NCBI RefSeq assembly: GCF_000699445.3
Contig: NC_067198.1
Span: 31,561,536 to 31,625,535, forward strand
Direction of reading: 5' to 3'
Source of the DNA: Schistosoma haematobium
Taxonomy: Eukaryota > Platyhelminthes > Trematoda > Strigeidida > Schistosomatidae
DNA: 64,000 nt
Each line of letters opens with the position of its first letter. The stretch's first letter is position 1. A program made the position numbers and the translations under genes. Below are positions 23,816 through 37,240 of the stretch, one piece after another. The notes beneath the pieces are model-generated. The model was not told where the DNA came from. It saw only the letters and a program-made list of their open reading frames with translations, and searched no databases.

Positions 23816-25516
23816 ATGACAAAAGTGAAAAATCTTTCTCTGGAACAAGATGAGAATAATCAGGATGTATTGGAATTTGAAAATAATCTTGAGAAGACGT
23901 CACGCGACTTAGTCGCAGATATTTTAAATCGGGCTAGATCTGCAATCGCACATGAATCCTTAGATACAAAACAGATTATGTTGCCTAAACAAAATTTTGC
24001 GTCATCGCTACCGCAATTATCGATAACAACTTTATCTCCACCTAAATATGTCAGTGAAAATGATAAGAATACGGGAGAATGTGATGATGCGTTTGGCATT
24101 ACATCAATAAATCATAAGTCTGTCATAAATGAAGAGATTCAACCCTCAAATTTTCATGAAGAATTAACTATCCAACAGGCACCATCTGAAGAAAAGGTTT
24201 CTAATCAGTATCAAACAAAATCTGATTTCAAGTCAAATATTTTGAATGATTTCAGAGGTATTGGAGTTGGCTCAGCTACACCAGATACTCCACATCAAAG
24301 AGACTATCAGTGGAAATCAAGTATAGATTTACCTCCAGCAAATAATACTGCCTTCACTCATTCATACAACTATCCTCAGAAACCTGTTTATTTAAGAGAA
24401 ATGTCTTTTTCACCTCCAAGTCTTTCGTATGATTTAGTTAAAGATGATTTAATTACGTCATCTCCACCAAACAATTCTAATTGTATTGGCGAATTCATAG
24501 CATTATCTAAAATGTTAACATACAGACAAGACTCCCCAACAGTTATAAATACAGACGATATGGAACAGAAGTTGAAACCATTCAGTTCACCCCTACCAAT
24601 CTACATTCCTTCAACAGCGTGTACACGTATCCTTAAAAATTCTGAAGTTCATAGATTTACAGGTGACTGTAATTCACAACAGCGAAGACTTAGACACAAT
24701 GATTCTGAAGTTGCTAAATTATCATACAGTGACAGTACGTCTTCAGAATTAGAAAAAATAAGTATCGAGTATAAAAACAACAGTTTTATGACAAATAAAA
24801 AGCAAGCTAACAAACCGAATATACCCCGTTTACAATTACCTTCAAGTCCAAAACTAACACATTCACCTAAAACTAATCAAATGAGAATTCGTCAATCTTC
24901 GTTACTACGTAATAGTATTACAAGTAAATCAAACAGTTTGAAAATACCTAAATCTACAAGTTCATCATTGTGTTGGTGGGAACCACTTAATCGTTATGAT
25001 GCTCATATTATGGAAGTAGAAGGAATAAATAATTCACCATATAATGATAAATTTAACCTACCTGAACCTAATCCAGAAGTACTGAAACATTATTATTATT
25101 TATGTGCTCAACAGCCAGTGAAAGAAGCTTCTCTTATGAAAGCAATAAATGAAGCTGAAATTCAAGCAAAATATGACAAAATTGCACATTATGAATTTTT
25201 AAGACGAAAATCTTTACAAAATCAGTATAAGCGAACTAGATTTTTAAATTCACATCAATCCAGAAAGTTTGGCATTGAATCGAAACATTTAAACAAAATA
25301 AATAATAACAACAATAATAGTACTAATCGACCAAATTTATGTAGACCTGAACATTTTACACATTCATTACAAAAGGAGAACAAACCGAAGAAACCTTCTG
25401 AATATTCAGATGAAGATGATTTATGTTCAACTATGAAAAAGTCAAAAAAACAACGATCGGTATTAAGTAGTACAATCCATAATGTAAGTTATTGCATTTT
25501 GTACTTAATTAATTGA
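23816..25516 (+). CDS. Uncharacterised Ser/Asn-rich protein, long 5' coding exon
   Basis: A 566-codon open frame from the ATG at 23816, far longer than chance in this AT-rich context. Composition is rich in Ser, Asn, Lys and Pro, with SPP/SP motifs, an NNNNN tract near residue 500, and an aromatic patch SSLCWWEPLNRYDAHIM about residue 380. A helical, charged stretch follows (KEASLMKAINEAEIQAKYDKI). Most of it is predicted disordered. The frame reads into a stop at 25516, but a donor AAT|GTAAGT at 25483/25484 suggests splicing in phase 0 to later exons. It may be the 5' exon of the large gene at 37953-57969, which has a similar composition, but no direct phase-compatible join was found. No family recognised. 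Confidence 0.65.
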   Translation: MTKVKNLSLEQDENNQDVLEFENNLEKTSRDLVADILNRARSAIAHESLDTKQIMLPKQNFASSLPQLSITTLSPPKYVSENDKNTGECDDAFGITSINHKSVINEEIQPSNFHEELTIQQAPSEEKVSNQYQTKSDFKSNILNDFRGIGVGSATPDTPHQRDYQWKSSIDLPPANNTAFTHSYNYPQKPVYLREMSFSPPSLSYDLVKDDLITSSPPNNSNCIGEFIALSKMLTYRQDSPTVINTDDMEQKLKPFSSPLPIYIPSTACTRILKNSEVHRFTGDCNSQQRRLRHNDSEVAKLSYSDSTSSELEKISIEYKNNSFMTNKKQANKPNIPRLQLPSSPKLTHSPKTNQMRIRQSSLLRNSITSKSNSLKIPKSTSSSLCWWEPLNRYDAHIMEVEGINNSPYNDKFNLPEPNPEVLKHYYYLCAQQPVKEASLMKAINEAEIQAKYDKIAHYEFLRRKSLQNQYKRTRFLNSHQSRKFGIESKHLNKINNNNNNSTNRPNLCRPEHFTHSLQKENKPKKPSEYSDEDDLCSTMKKSKKQRSVLSSTIHNVSYCILYLIN

Positions 25517-28500
25517 AATTAACGATTTCTTTTGTAAAAAAAGTTCATTTTTTCTATCGTTCATTAACGATCTTTAATATAAAGCTGATCTTTCAAAGCG
25601 ACTGATAGACCTCTGTGAACACAAGTTTCAGACCTCTTGACAGTTAATAAACAAGCTAACTTAGAGCTTCAGAAAATTCATATTACTTCGGTCGATTTTA
25701 ACTTTTATTGCTCAGTAGTTTAGTCATAATATCTGCACTACATTATTACTTTCGAATTTCAGAAAAGTAAACACACAAAATAAACTACTGTATTGTGTAA
25801 CTCTACGGTAGCTACTACTAAATATACTTTAAACTGGACTGAATGCAGAGATTGCAGTTCCTTATTTTCATTGTCATGCTACTGATTATATCACTGCTTG
25901 ATAGTTTCTTTGCTTCCTGATGTGTCACGAGAAACTGAGTCATGATTTATTATTGAGCGAAAAATCTATGGACTATTTTTATATTGAAATGGTTGATTTC
26001 TACTATTCATTTGCTCTGTGTTGACTATTTGTACATGTGTTAATGAACTATCGTTTGGCCTATATCATGTGACCTAGTATGATGATGGATTTAGTGACGT
26101 ATCGACTGAGTGTACTATCTACGTATCTGTTATCAAGTGTCACTAAATATTTTCATATTTGTCTCCGTTATATCGCTTTCAGACAAGGTTTTGGCATTAG
26201 AAATATTACTTTCGGTGTCCAATCAGTGAAAGTTAATTAGGACCATAATTTTTGGACGAACCAATAAGATTCATTAATTTAAAAGGCTAAATACCATCCT
26301 GACATTATAGTTGGTGTTAGTTCGTGATGAAACTCTATCTCTAATTCCTAACCCTATCACTAAACTCTAACATCTAATCTCGTTTCCTCATACCAATTTA
26401 CAACCCTTCTTTAAATCTAATAAATGGCCGAAGTTTCTCCAAGTTATTTTATTATCGTTTAGAGGTCGTCAGTAAATTATAACCTCTCCGAAAGCCGATT
26501 GTAAGCGTGGATAATTAACAAACTTGTGATATTATTTAATAATTTGAAATTTTGCTTAGTTTCAAGTTTTTTTCAAAATCTTTCTATTTAATCCGAAGTA
26601 GATTAGAACAAGATAATAAAAACTTTCTATTTAAGGTGACAAGGTATTACAACTGCCCATAATCTTTCTGTTACAAGCATATTTTGAACAAAAGTTACGA
26701 AAGATCGAAACACCATTTAACAGCTCTTTAATCTTTACCATTGCGCTTTTTTGTGGTGAAATGGTAATATCCCCTAATTTATCGAACCACCAAGGTAAGT
26801 TCATTAAGTTGAGTAGACATCAGGCCAGTTTTTTCTGCACAAAACTGTTAATAATGGAAACTGCGATAAACTTCTTGTTAAAATTCCTCAATAACTGCCA
26901 ATAAAATCCTGCAGAAAGCATGATGTTAGAGATATATAAACCAATATGTACTCTTTAGGAACTCTCAAGAAAATTTAGAAAACATCTTAAGTTAACGAGT
27001 TTACTACCAGTTTTGGCATGTTTTCTAGAAGCTTCTAAAGTTCTAACATTATACTCTTGTTAGTGTCTTCCACATAATCTACCTATCTAAGTGATGTCAC
27101 TTCTCTCCTTTTTTTCTCTGTTTGCAGAGTAGGTAGCGACTAGGTAATCAACGTCTAATCGTTTTTATATAAGACTTATAACTTACTTAAGCTCTATGTG
27201 ACACCCGTATAATTGTTAATAAACTCACTGCTTCTTATGTAGCCACTAAGTTACCAACTATCATTCATGATTGTACAGTAGAAATAGTTTTTAATTAAAT
27301 AAACTAGTGTTCCAGTAACTCCAATTGACAGAAATACTTTTCCATTAACGAAACTCTATTGATAACCTTTAATTTTTTAAAAACAAAATTTTATATTCCC
27401 AAGTGGTTTTTAAGCAATACGCAACTAATTCCAGTCAGGCTAATCCTGCAAATAATTATTCATGTTGTTTTCTATTGAGCATTACTTTCATTTGTCTTTT
27501 ATTTTGGTCTGTATATGAATGGAATCAGATAATTTTATTATGATATGAAGTCACATCAGTATATGATTTGACCGGAAACGTTAGTTTATTCAGTAAGGAA
27601 ATGAGAGAAGATGCATGTCAATCAGAGAGGAGATTGACCATGAACTGATTAAATAATGTAATGGACAGTTTATCATTCAGGCCCTTAAGCCATGAAACTA
27701 CATTGTATTTAATCACTAATGAAATAATTGTTAACATTGCCGTACTGAAATTTGCATAGATTTTTAAACAAAGAAGGCTTTAGTATTTCTTTCATCAGAA
27801 GATTAAACAATAACTTTTCTCTTACTTATCCCTTGAATATTAATAACACTGTACAGTATTCTGAAAATCATTTGACTAATTTTATGAATTACTGCACTAA
27901 TTAGCCAATGTAGCTGGAAAACGTTATAGAAATGAGGATTCTATATTTATGAATGATTTATAGGAGTTAGTTCAATATTTAATTATGGAACATAAATAAT
28001 TAAGTCATTTTGATCTTCATCGTTGATAGTTTATGTCACAACCTAATCATCTCATAATTTGTTAATTATTTGAAGTGAGTTTTTATTTTGTTTATTATCT
28101 GTTATCCTATATTGTTTCCTATCAGTATTTTTCCTCTACTTGATTGCTCTGTGTTTTGTAACGTATTGACAGTAGTTAGTAGGGTAAATGTGGTGGATCT
28201 TTTCACGTGATTATGATGAATAAGTTCATGGATAGACGTCTAAAATCAAATAAATAAATGTCAAGCATTATCTCGTTAAATATAAAACACTCACTATATT
28301 CACGTTTTCTCCTCATATATACGTATATCTTCTTGTACAGTGAGACTGTGGCATTCTTATTCAGATACACAAAGTACTATACACAACTGTATCTAAGAAA
28401 TATACAATACAGGAAATTTTTTATAAATTATGATCAAACCAAACAATTATTTTCTTGAACATGTACATATGTATTCATTATTGTGAAGATTGTAATTTTC

Positions 28501-28819
28501 TTGTAAAGAGATTTCAATGAATTTAATACGATTTTATTCACTTCTTTATTTTGTTTACATATATTTATGTTGAGGAATTTTATTCTGACGATATCAAACT
28601 GTATTAGACACACAGTATTTAGCAAAAAAAACGTAACTACTGAAAAATTAGTAATAAGTAGTATGAATTTGCCGAAAAAATTATATATTAAGTTGAAACA
28701 TTCTGCTAATTGCGAAAGTTAAGTTTTCTGTAATCTACTACATTTGAATGATACCAGAAACAATATGCAATAAAGTTATATACATTTAGAAGTATTTTTT
28801 CTCAACTGCATAGGCTTAT
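25517..28819. other. Unassigned AT-rich stretch (intron or intergenic)
   Basis: Apart from the dispersed repeat at 26225-26500 nothing was recognised. No exon that could link 25483 to 37953 was identified. Confidence 0.3.
26225..26500 (+). repeat. Dispersed repeat, second copy near 53.07-53.34 kb
   Basis: The words GGACGAACCAAT, ATTATAGTTGGTGTTAGTTC, GTGATGAAA and CTCTAATTCCTAACCCTA recur in the same order at 53080-53340. Family unknown; no coding content. Confidence 0.5.
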
Positions 28820-29258
28820 TGCTCTGTCAGTACTTTCTTACTTATTTACGCCTGCTACTCCTAATGGAGCATAGGCCTCCGACCAGCATTCTCCAACCCA
28901 TTCTGTCCTGGGCCTTCTTTTCTGATTCCATCCAATTCCTGTTCATTTTTCTCATGTCTATCTCCGTTTCCCGGCGTAATGTGTTCTTTGGTCTTCCTCT
29001 TTTTCTTTGACCTTCAGGATTCCATGTGAGGGCTTGTCTTGTGACGCAGTTGTGTGCTTTCCTCAACGTGTGTCCTATCCACTTCCAGCACTTCTTCCTA
29101 ATTTCTTCCTCCTCTGGGATCTGGTTTGTTCTTTCCCACGGTAGGTTGTTGCTGATAGTGTCCGGCCAACGGATCTGAAGTATTTTGTGTAGACAACTGT
29201 TAATAAACAACTGTATCTTCTGGATGATGACTTTCGTAGTTCTCTAGGTTCATAATTT
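28820..29258 (-). mobile_element. SR2/RTE-like 3'-end fragment
   Basis: Minus-strand reading gives [56 protein letters not shown] and [16 protein letters not shown], the C-terminus of the RTE polyprotein. The 3' tail of TAAGTA-type repeats (read on minus) is typical of RTE elements. It begins near AACCTAGAGAACTAC, so it is strongly 5' truncated. It overlaps in content with the copy at 31 kb and is therefore a separate insertion. Confidence 0.85.
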
Positions 29259-30012
29259 TTGTTAATCAACGGTGATTTCTTAATTTTGTATGTATATCTT
29301 TTAAACATTCTGCATTTAGGTTTACAAACCTCTCAGTGAAGTAAAATTTCTACTCCAGTTTTGTATGTTACTGGTAAACACACAGAAATTGACGTTTTTT
29401 TTAAAAGAAAATAATAAAATGTTGATACATATTTTAGAAAGATACTTATCTCTCTGAATTTGTAAATTATATGAATGTATAGACAAAACAAAATTTTCTA
29501 CACTCATTTTACATGGTCTCTATAGTAGTAAGCATTAGACCATAGGATAAACACTTCATTATATTTGAAACTCGTTAGTTCAATGTATCTACATTCCGTT
29601 GTTAATATTTGGATTTAGACTTTAAACTAGTAATTCTTCTTTTATGGATCAGTACACTATTTGCTGCACTGAATGAAAAATTGATCATAAATTTTATTAC
29701 TAAACACTTATTCAAATTATAATGTGTTTTTGTCATTCTTATAATCATTAATTCTATAGAAAATTGACTGATGAACTTAAAATGCATAGATTTTGATATA
29801 GTAGTATTTGTTCAACTTTGACTTCATGGTGAATAGCACTCAACTCCCAACTACTGAATAGGGAGTTCAAAATTTAGCTTTCTACTTACTTCGGTTTGTG
29901 TACTCGAATGGTATCACTAAAATATTCATACAATATACAGCTCAAAGATTGTTATACAAAGATATACTTGATTAATACTGATATGAATCAAGTTATATTA
30001 AACAACTAAGCT

Positions 30013-30038
30013 TATATATATATATATATATATATATA
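30013..30038. repeat. (TA)n microsatellite
   Basis: About 13 uninterrupted TA units. Confidence 0.95.
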
Positions 30039-30063
30039 CCAGTTGGCGATTATTTTTTGGAAT

Positions 30064-30265
30064 TCGATTATTAAAACTATGACACGGTCTAAGTTAGACC
30101 ATTATTGAAAACCTGGAAGTACTAAATGGCCATTTCATCCTAGTATGAGATTTCTCGGCAGAAAGCACATATAATGTCGTACCCAAGTCCTTCAGTCTCA
30201 CTTGCAATCTCTTAACCTCTAGACAACTGAGCCAACATCCAAATGTGTTAATGTTACACAATATC
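30064..30265 (-). mobile_element. tRNA-derived SINE with decayed hammerhead (copy 1)
   Basis: The minus strand shows the tRNA-like head (GGCTCAGTTGTCTAGAGGTTAAG) and the downstream hammerhead-like region at 30119-30168, with ATACTAGGATGAAATGGCC retained. The CTGANGA core and stem I are heavily mutated. Oldest-looking copy of the family. Confidence 0.7.
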
Positions 30266-30999
30266 GTAAATCCATTGGAATTATGACATTCGTCAATCTT
30301 CACAACTCTATACTAAAAATATGATTAATTTCTTCATGTTATTTCAACATACCATAACAATTAAAACGATTCACACTACTACGAATTTATTTAATTAATT
30401 ATTTATATAAAGATCTTTCTATATCAGCTGTGAAGTATAAACAAAAACTTGGTTTCTACATTTTCTCTCATTATTTATTACTACTATCATTCTTAAGGTC
30501 AAAGGCCAAATTTAAAATACCTATGGTGTATTCATTGACTATTGAACATTTAATTAATAAAACTCATAATTAAATTTGACATTTAAATATAACTAGTTCC
30601 ATATATAAGAACACACAAATAAATAGGCATATGTATATACAAACATACATATTTACGAATTTTTATTTATTCAACCACGTTTATAATACGTTTTTGTTCA
30701 GTTTATTAATGTCCTGAAATCTTTTCAGTAATAATAGTCATTTACCTGATCAAAGAAGAAAAAAAAAGAAAAGAAAAACAAACCAATGATTAAATTACAA
30801 ATTTGTTAGTTGATAAATGGCTACAATAATGATTATACTGTTAAACCGGTATTAGTTAAACGTAGTTTTAGTTAAAATTAATGATTTCAATAAAAACGTT
30901 GCTCTCAACTATTATTGAATTATGCATGATCAGTTAATGGATGAAAGCTAATTCTCAAATAGCATTGAATCTACATTTTGTTTTAGGTAACATTTATCA

Positions 31000-33582
31000 A
31001 GACAACTTATTTTCAATTTCCATTTCCCGGCGTAATGTGTTCTTTGGTCTTCCGCTTTTCCATTGGCCTTGAGGATTCCATGTGAGGGCTTGTCTTGTGA
31101 CGCAGTTGGGTGCTTTCCTCAACGTGTGTCCTATCCACTTCCAGCGCTTCTTCCTGATTTCTTCCTCCGCTGGGATTTGGTATGTTCTCTCCCACAGTTG
31201 GTTGTTGCTGATAGTGTCCGGCCAACGGATCTGAAGTATTTTGCGTAGACAACTGTTAATAAACACCTGTATTTTCTGGATGATGGCTTTTGTAGTTCTC
31301 CAGGTTTCCGCCCCATATAGTAGAACTGTCTTGACATTTGTATTGAAAATCCTGACCTTGGTGTTGGTTGACAGTTGCTTTGAGTTCCAGATGTTCCTCA
31401 GTTGTAAATAAGCTGCTCTTGCTTTACCGATCGGCGCCTTCACATCTGCATCAGATCCACCATGTTCATCAATGATGCTGCCCAGATACGTAAAGGTTTT
31501 TACATCTTCCAAATCTTCTCCGTCAATTGTGACTGGATTGGTGCATGCTGTGTTGTATCGGAGAATCTTGCTTTTCCCTTTGTGTATATTGAGACCTACT
31601 GCTGCTGAGACTGTTGCAACACTGGTCGTTTTCTCCTGCATTTGTTGTTGCGATTGCGATAGGAGAGCCAGATCATCTGCGAAGTCTAGATCGTCCAACT
31701 GCATCTTAGATGTCCATTGTATACCATGCTTCCCTTCAGATGTTGACGTCTTCATGATCCAGTCGATCACCAGGAGAAAGAGAAAGGGTGAGAGTAAGCA
31801 ACCTTGCCTAACACCGGTCTTCACTTCGAACGACTTTGTCAACTGTCCTCCATGCACGAGTTTGCAGTGTAATCCATCATATGAGCTCTGTATGATATTG
31901 ACTATCTTCTGAGGCACGCCTTAGTGTCGAAGAAGTTTCCATAGTGTTATTCTGTCCACGCTATCAAATGCCTTTTCGTAGTCGATGAAGTTGATGTAGA
32001 GTGATGAATTCCATTCAATTGATTGTCCCACAATGATCCGTAGAGTTGCGATTTGGTCTGTACACGATCTATCCTTACGGAATCCTGCCTGTTGGTCTCG
32101 AAGTTGGGCGTCTACGCAGTCCTTCATCCTGTTTAACAATACCCTGTTGAAGACTTTTCCCGGTATTGAGAGAAGAGTGATGCCCCTGTAGTTATCACAG
32201 TTGCTGAGATCGCCTTTCTTCGGTATTTTGATCAGAGGTCCTTCTTTCCAGTCTGTTGGTACTTGTTCCTCATCCCAAATCTTATTGAAGAGAATGTGGA
32301 GTATCCTTTCTCTTGAAGCTTTTTCCACCGTCGTTGCTAAATCTTCCACATATTTACGTTTGTCGGTTCTGATGCTCCTCTTCACTTGTTTGTTTACTTC
32401 TGTGTATTCAGCTTGTGCCTTGGCTTTTTCCGCTCTTGTTCGACTAGTATTGATTGCTGCCTTCTTGTTCCTCCTTTCTTGAATCTTATCCAGTGTATCA
32501 ACAGTGATCCATTCCTTGTGATGGTGCTTCTTGTGGCCCAGGACCTCATGACATGTTGAAGTGATTACTTCTTTGATCCCCTTCCAGTTGCTCTCCATAG
32601 TAGTTCCTTCTCCATTGAGTAGATCATGAAAGGCCTGGAACTTATTGCTGAAGAGTATCTGGAATTTGTTGAGTTTGTTAGTATCCTGAAGAAAGGCCGT
32701 ATCGAACTTTTGTGATATTGTCCGCCTCATTGTCCAATGCTTCTTGAGTTTCAATTTCATCTTGGCGATCAGCAATTGATGGTCTGATGCTGTATCAGCT
32801 CCTCTCTTGGTTCTCACGTCTTCCATCATCCTCCTGAACTTTTTGTTGAAGCAGATATGGTCGATTTGGTTTTGTGTAGAGTGATCCGGTGAAGTCCATG
32901 TGGTTTTGTGAATGTGCTTATGTGGGAATATGGTGCCGCCTATGACCAGTTTATTGAAGGCACATAGGTTTTCAAATCTCTCACCATTTCCGTTCCTTTC
33001 TCCCAGTCCGTGTCGTCCCATGATGTCTTCATATCCAGTGTTGTCCGTTCCAACCTTGGCATTGAAATCTCCCATCAGAATGGTCAGGTCCTTTGTTGGG
33101 CACTTCTCGACGATTGACTGCAGCCTATTGTAGAATTGGTCTGTAGCGTCTTCATTGTAGTCGTTGGTAGGCGCATAGCATTGGATGATGTTCATTGAAA
33201 TGCACTCTTTCTTTGTTGTGAAGGATGCTTTGATGATCTTTGGTCCATGAGATTCCCATCCTATAAGTGGCTTTTGTGCTCGTTTGGACAGCATCAATGC
33301 AACTCCTTGTGTATGTGGAGCATTTTCTTCTTCATGGCCGGAGTATAACAGGAGGTCTCCTGAAGTTAATCGTTGTTGTCCAACTTGGGTCCAATGTATT
33401 TCACTGATCCCAAGTACCTCTAGGTTGTATCTTCTCATTTCTGCAGCAATTTGGAAGGCTCTCCTGGTGTCCCACATCGTACGAACATTACATGTATCTA
33501 AATAAATGGTTGCTCTGGTTGTCAGAAGGGGCATCGGCCTCGTAACTTCCGAAGGAATTCGGCTTTCATCATGATGCGTCAT
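31000..33582 (-). pseudogene. RTE endonuclease-reverse transcriptase, one stop and one internal deletion
   Basis: Residues 1-553 (33582-31924) hold an APE endonuclease with NVRTMWDTRR, ISEIHWTQVG, CYAPTNDYN, LMGDFNAKVG and ASDHQLL, then the start of the RT ([50 protein letters not shown]). A TAA after WKLLRH (31921-31923) interrupts it. The frame resumes unchanged at [10 protein letters not shown] with [21 protein letters not shown] and [10 protein letters not shown]. Compared with the copy at 47 kb, about 110 codons between KASRE and LHILF are missing without a frame change. Catalytic endonuclease and RT residues are present. Confidence 0.85.
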
Positions 33583-33770
33583 AGTTCTTCTAAATGAAGA
33601 CCTTCTGACTCCCAGGGCAGAGTTTAAAAAGTTTGAATAATTTTTTATAGTTAGCGTTTTTGTAGCGAGTTAGTTTTCTACGGGATGAGGTCGCTAACCC
33701 CATGCCCAACCCTCCTCCTTTATCCGGGCTTGGGACCGGCAGGAGCCCCCGAAGGGACTCCAGGTGGAGT
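31000..33770 (-). mobile_element. SR2/RTE-like retrotransposon, nearly full length at the 5' end
   Basis: It starts (minus strand) with a GC-rich 5' leader at about 33590-33770 (GGAGTCCCTTCGGGGGCTCC) and continues with the endonuclease-RT frame. The 3' end is lost: the frame leaves the family sequence after LRREMEIE at about 31010, missing the last about 40 codons and the tail seen in the other copies. Loss of the 3' end is unusual for non-LTR copies, which normally lose the 5' end, so a later deletion is likely. Confidence 0.85.
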
Positions 33771-35137
33771 TCATATCACACAGATTTACAGTTAAAGACA
33801 TTATCATTGAGTTTTTCGAGAGACTAATAGCTTACTGTGAGGATGAAATATATACAATACTTGATTACCGACTAGTAACATCATGCTTATCTGATCTTTA
33901 GTTCTGCATGAATTCTGTTAATCAAGTTTACAGTATCCCTACTATTCTTAGTTAATTTCAACCTCACATACTTTCTCAAATGGTAGGAGGTTGGAGTCAA
34001 TTATCATTCTTCTTACTGAACACCTTTTACATCCTTTTCCACAAAACATGTTTTCAACTTTATAAAACCTCAAATCAAAAGATAATGAAACTGAAGGAAA
34101 AGTACCTTTTAGGAGCATTATTTATATAAGTGGTTAGGGTTTTAACGAACATATTTACATTATTGTCACTAGAATGTAAAAAATCTCTAACCCACATCTT
34201 ATAATGCTATCTAGGTTTAACTAATCCTTTGGATACTAACTGACACGTAATTGAAGATTTAATAAAGATTTGATTTCCAGTGTGTTATGACATATACCCC
34301 CGTCAATTTACCAAGTGAAAAAACCGCTAATCAAAATACCGAATTCTATAACCTTCTCTCTGTGTTAAACCAATGACAAGTCAACCAGCATTAGCAGCTT
34401 CGAGTCAACTCTTAATCCATATTTGTCCCTTACATAGAAGCTTCACTTCTAGCCCAATCCGTCCAGTCCAGAATGCAAATATCGGCCTCCGCTATATGAA
34501 TAATATAGTTCAGACATACTGAGTTTATATACAATCAGACCAGACCCCATCACACCATAAAATAAAAAATAATAACTATACAAGATCAAGCCAAGAGCGG
34601 CTGTAACTAATAGACTGGAAATAAATTAAGAATAGTAAATCACATAACAGTAGCCAGTAGGTCAAATGAAAGCTTGTGATAAAAGAAATACGAATTTACA
34701 TATAATCTAGTTAATAATAATAATCTAATCAGAATATATGCAATGATAGTCCATAAATAATTCCTAGCAGTCACCATTCATTTATTCTTGGTTCAGATAT
34801 AACACAGTGCATCAGGGAGAATATGCAGATTAGTAGGATATGTCATAAAATTTAGCCTATGGGAGACTAGTTTGTTAGAGATCACATTTAACTATTCGGG
34901 TATTACCCTAAATTCTAGAACATCAAAATCGTTTTATGTTTTTTGTTTGCAGGAATGACTAAGAAAACGCATTTTGAAGTACCCTTAAATCTTACTGTTG
35001 TGTTAAAATGTTTGCATGATGTGTATTTCATCTTTATTCCACTTCTTATCCGGTAATTGCAGTAGTGCATACAATTTTTCGAGACCATAATGTACTTGGA
35101 TTTACCAGAAACGTCTATTCTTTGTTTCATAGGATTT
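33771..35137. other. Unassigned AT-rich stretch
   Basis: No exon, repeat or RNA gene recognised. Confidence 0.35.
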
Positions 35138-35575
35138 TTAGTGACTCGAGAGCTGACTCCAGGTAGATCGTTTTTGATTGTTATCGAAATCTTCGTATAT
35201 TATTATCGACTTAACTCGCGTTTGTGAATAACGGAATTAAATAAATTAAAAATGAGAATGAACTTTGAATACGTTTATTTCGTACAATCGTTGATCGGAA
35301 AGCGAACCAAAACAAAATGACGCGCAATCGAGAAGGCGATTGGGCCAAGTTGGTTTAATCAAGCGTGAATCAATATTTATAGATGAACAAAAATAAGTTA
35401 CATACATATGATGAATAGGAAACAAGTGCACGAACACACGATCATATAAAAACAGTCAAGGTTGATAAGCGAATAATTAGCAAAGATCAAGACGTGATTC
35501 AAAGAGAATGAATAAATTGGCTTGTCAGGAAACCAGAATAAGCTATGTGGGCTTAACATAGAAACCAACACCACA
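35138..35575 (-). mobile_element. Solo LTR, same family as 1626-2113
   Basis: The reverse complement begins TGTGGTGTTGG and contains AAGCCCACATAGCTTATTCTGG, CTATAAATATTGATTCACGC and AAATAAACGTATTCAAA, in the order of the LTR at 1626. It ends near GAGTCACTAAA. No internal sequence adjoins. No clear target duplication. Confidence 0.55.
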
Positions 35576-36269
35576 TATTTTTAATTTTCTATTTGTTTAA
35601 AATATTCATATCAAATGAAGAAAACTAACTGTATCATACTAATGAATTTATTTAACAATAACTTCAGTTTCTTAGATATCTGTAATCTAGAGAAGTAGAC
35701 ATATTTTCAATGTTGCATGCACTTTCTGTACGCTGAATGAGTAGTTTGTTGTAAGTGAACAAAAAGAAACCATCCATCTTCATTATTCTTTTTATAATAC
35801 TTGATTTTCCTACCGGCAATTTCCATCATGAACCAGCGTCAATTTGTAAATCAGCAAAAACCACAAGACATAGACGTCAACCGAGAATGGCTTCAAAATA
35901 GATTTTTCATACGTTCTAACAAAACCCCTTGGTGTATAAAGTCAATCATAAGGGTATCTAAACAGTATTTTATCAGTGCCATCAGTGTTGGATACAGGTG
36001 ATACTATGTGGCAAAGTGACTGAATTTGAAGACGTTAGGCAATTCTTTGGCTTCAATATGTTGCACTTAACACATAAGTCCATATCACTGGTTCCAGTTG
36101 AGTGTCAAATCGTTGTGCGCTGCAAGAAGGTTTAAAACGAAGAATTGATGATCGGTGGATTCTTTTTCGTTTTCAAAGGTTTCCAACTAACTTCAGTTCA
36201 TGATAAAAGTTGCTTTCTGAATAGTTTGAAGAACGATCTTTTCTGATTCAGCAGCAGTCTGGATGAAAG

Positions 36270-36445
36270 CTATGGGTGGCCATACCAAAACACAGCATCA
36301 GTCCATGACATCACTGACAACTGGAATTAGCCAGTTTCATGGGTACAGAATACCTGGTTGGGGTCCACGTAATCATCGTAACCAATGGTTAGAGACTTTG
36401 AATAATACGGCCTAAAATCGTTTGCAATGGTGCTGATGAAATCAT
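36270..36445 (+). repeat. Dispersed repeat (probable retrotransposon 3' piece)
   Basis: The segment around GGTTGGGGTCCACGTAATC and CAACCAATGGTTAGAGACT resembles a repeat I know as abundant in schistosome DNA. Read as protein it gives PGWGPRNHRNQWLETL-like words. Identification is from memory of the family, not from a search. No other copy is in the window. Confidence 0.4.
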
Positions 36446-37240
36446 AGTGTGATGGAAGCTACTAATAATACTGCTGCGGAGCACTCCATGGTAGTTATTA
36501 CAGTCGACAACCGAAGACATGAGTTTGAGGAAGTCAAACGCACAGAGAGTTTGGAATATTGTGAGACCAGAAGAGAATTTGTAGAAAGCAGTTCACAACC
36601 AGCTTGAGTTGCGGAACACAACAGTTGCAGATGGAAGACTGAAGACTAAGTGTATATATTTCATATACGATGTGTGTTCACTCCAAATAAATAAATAATA
36701 TATGTGCGTATACATATATTCCATATGGGCTTGGCTTGTCCATACATTACAACATTAGTGAGCCATATTTTCTGAGTTTTAGTAAACCATAGGCCATTTC
36801 ATAGATATAAAGACAAACAAACTTATTTATCATTAATTTAAAACAACGTACGTAAGTTGTATGTGTGCATATCGCTGAATATTCTCAGAAATTAGACTTA
36901 AATTTTAAGAACATTGTTAATAACAATTGTAGATATCTCTGTCGTACAATGAACATGGATTTTAGTTCTACATGGAGCATAAGTTTCCTGAAAATTTTAG
37001 ATACATCATGCTGATATGTTTCAACCAACATAGAACCTATTTAACATTTAATTTGATTACATCATACGTTTAGTTGTTTACATCAATTAAATTTCTCTAT
37101 GGGGAATCTAACAACTTATTCTTAATTATTAATAAAGTTTCTAAAGATTTCCTAAAACTCTTCTTTTAATGCAATATAGATATCTTTTATTTCAACTAAG
37201 TATATCCTTGAACATTCATGCTTTAATCTTTTATTATATG

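Larger units (their letters stand above)
29259..30996. other. Non-coding stretch around SINE copy 1
   Basis: Outside the TA tract and the SINE nothing was recognised; very AT-rich, with short frames only. Confidence 0.35.

Noticed and set aside
31472..33505. Several plus-strand open frames
   Set aside because: They are antisense to the RTE endonuclease-RT frame and carry no motif.
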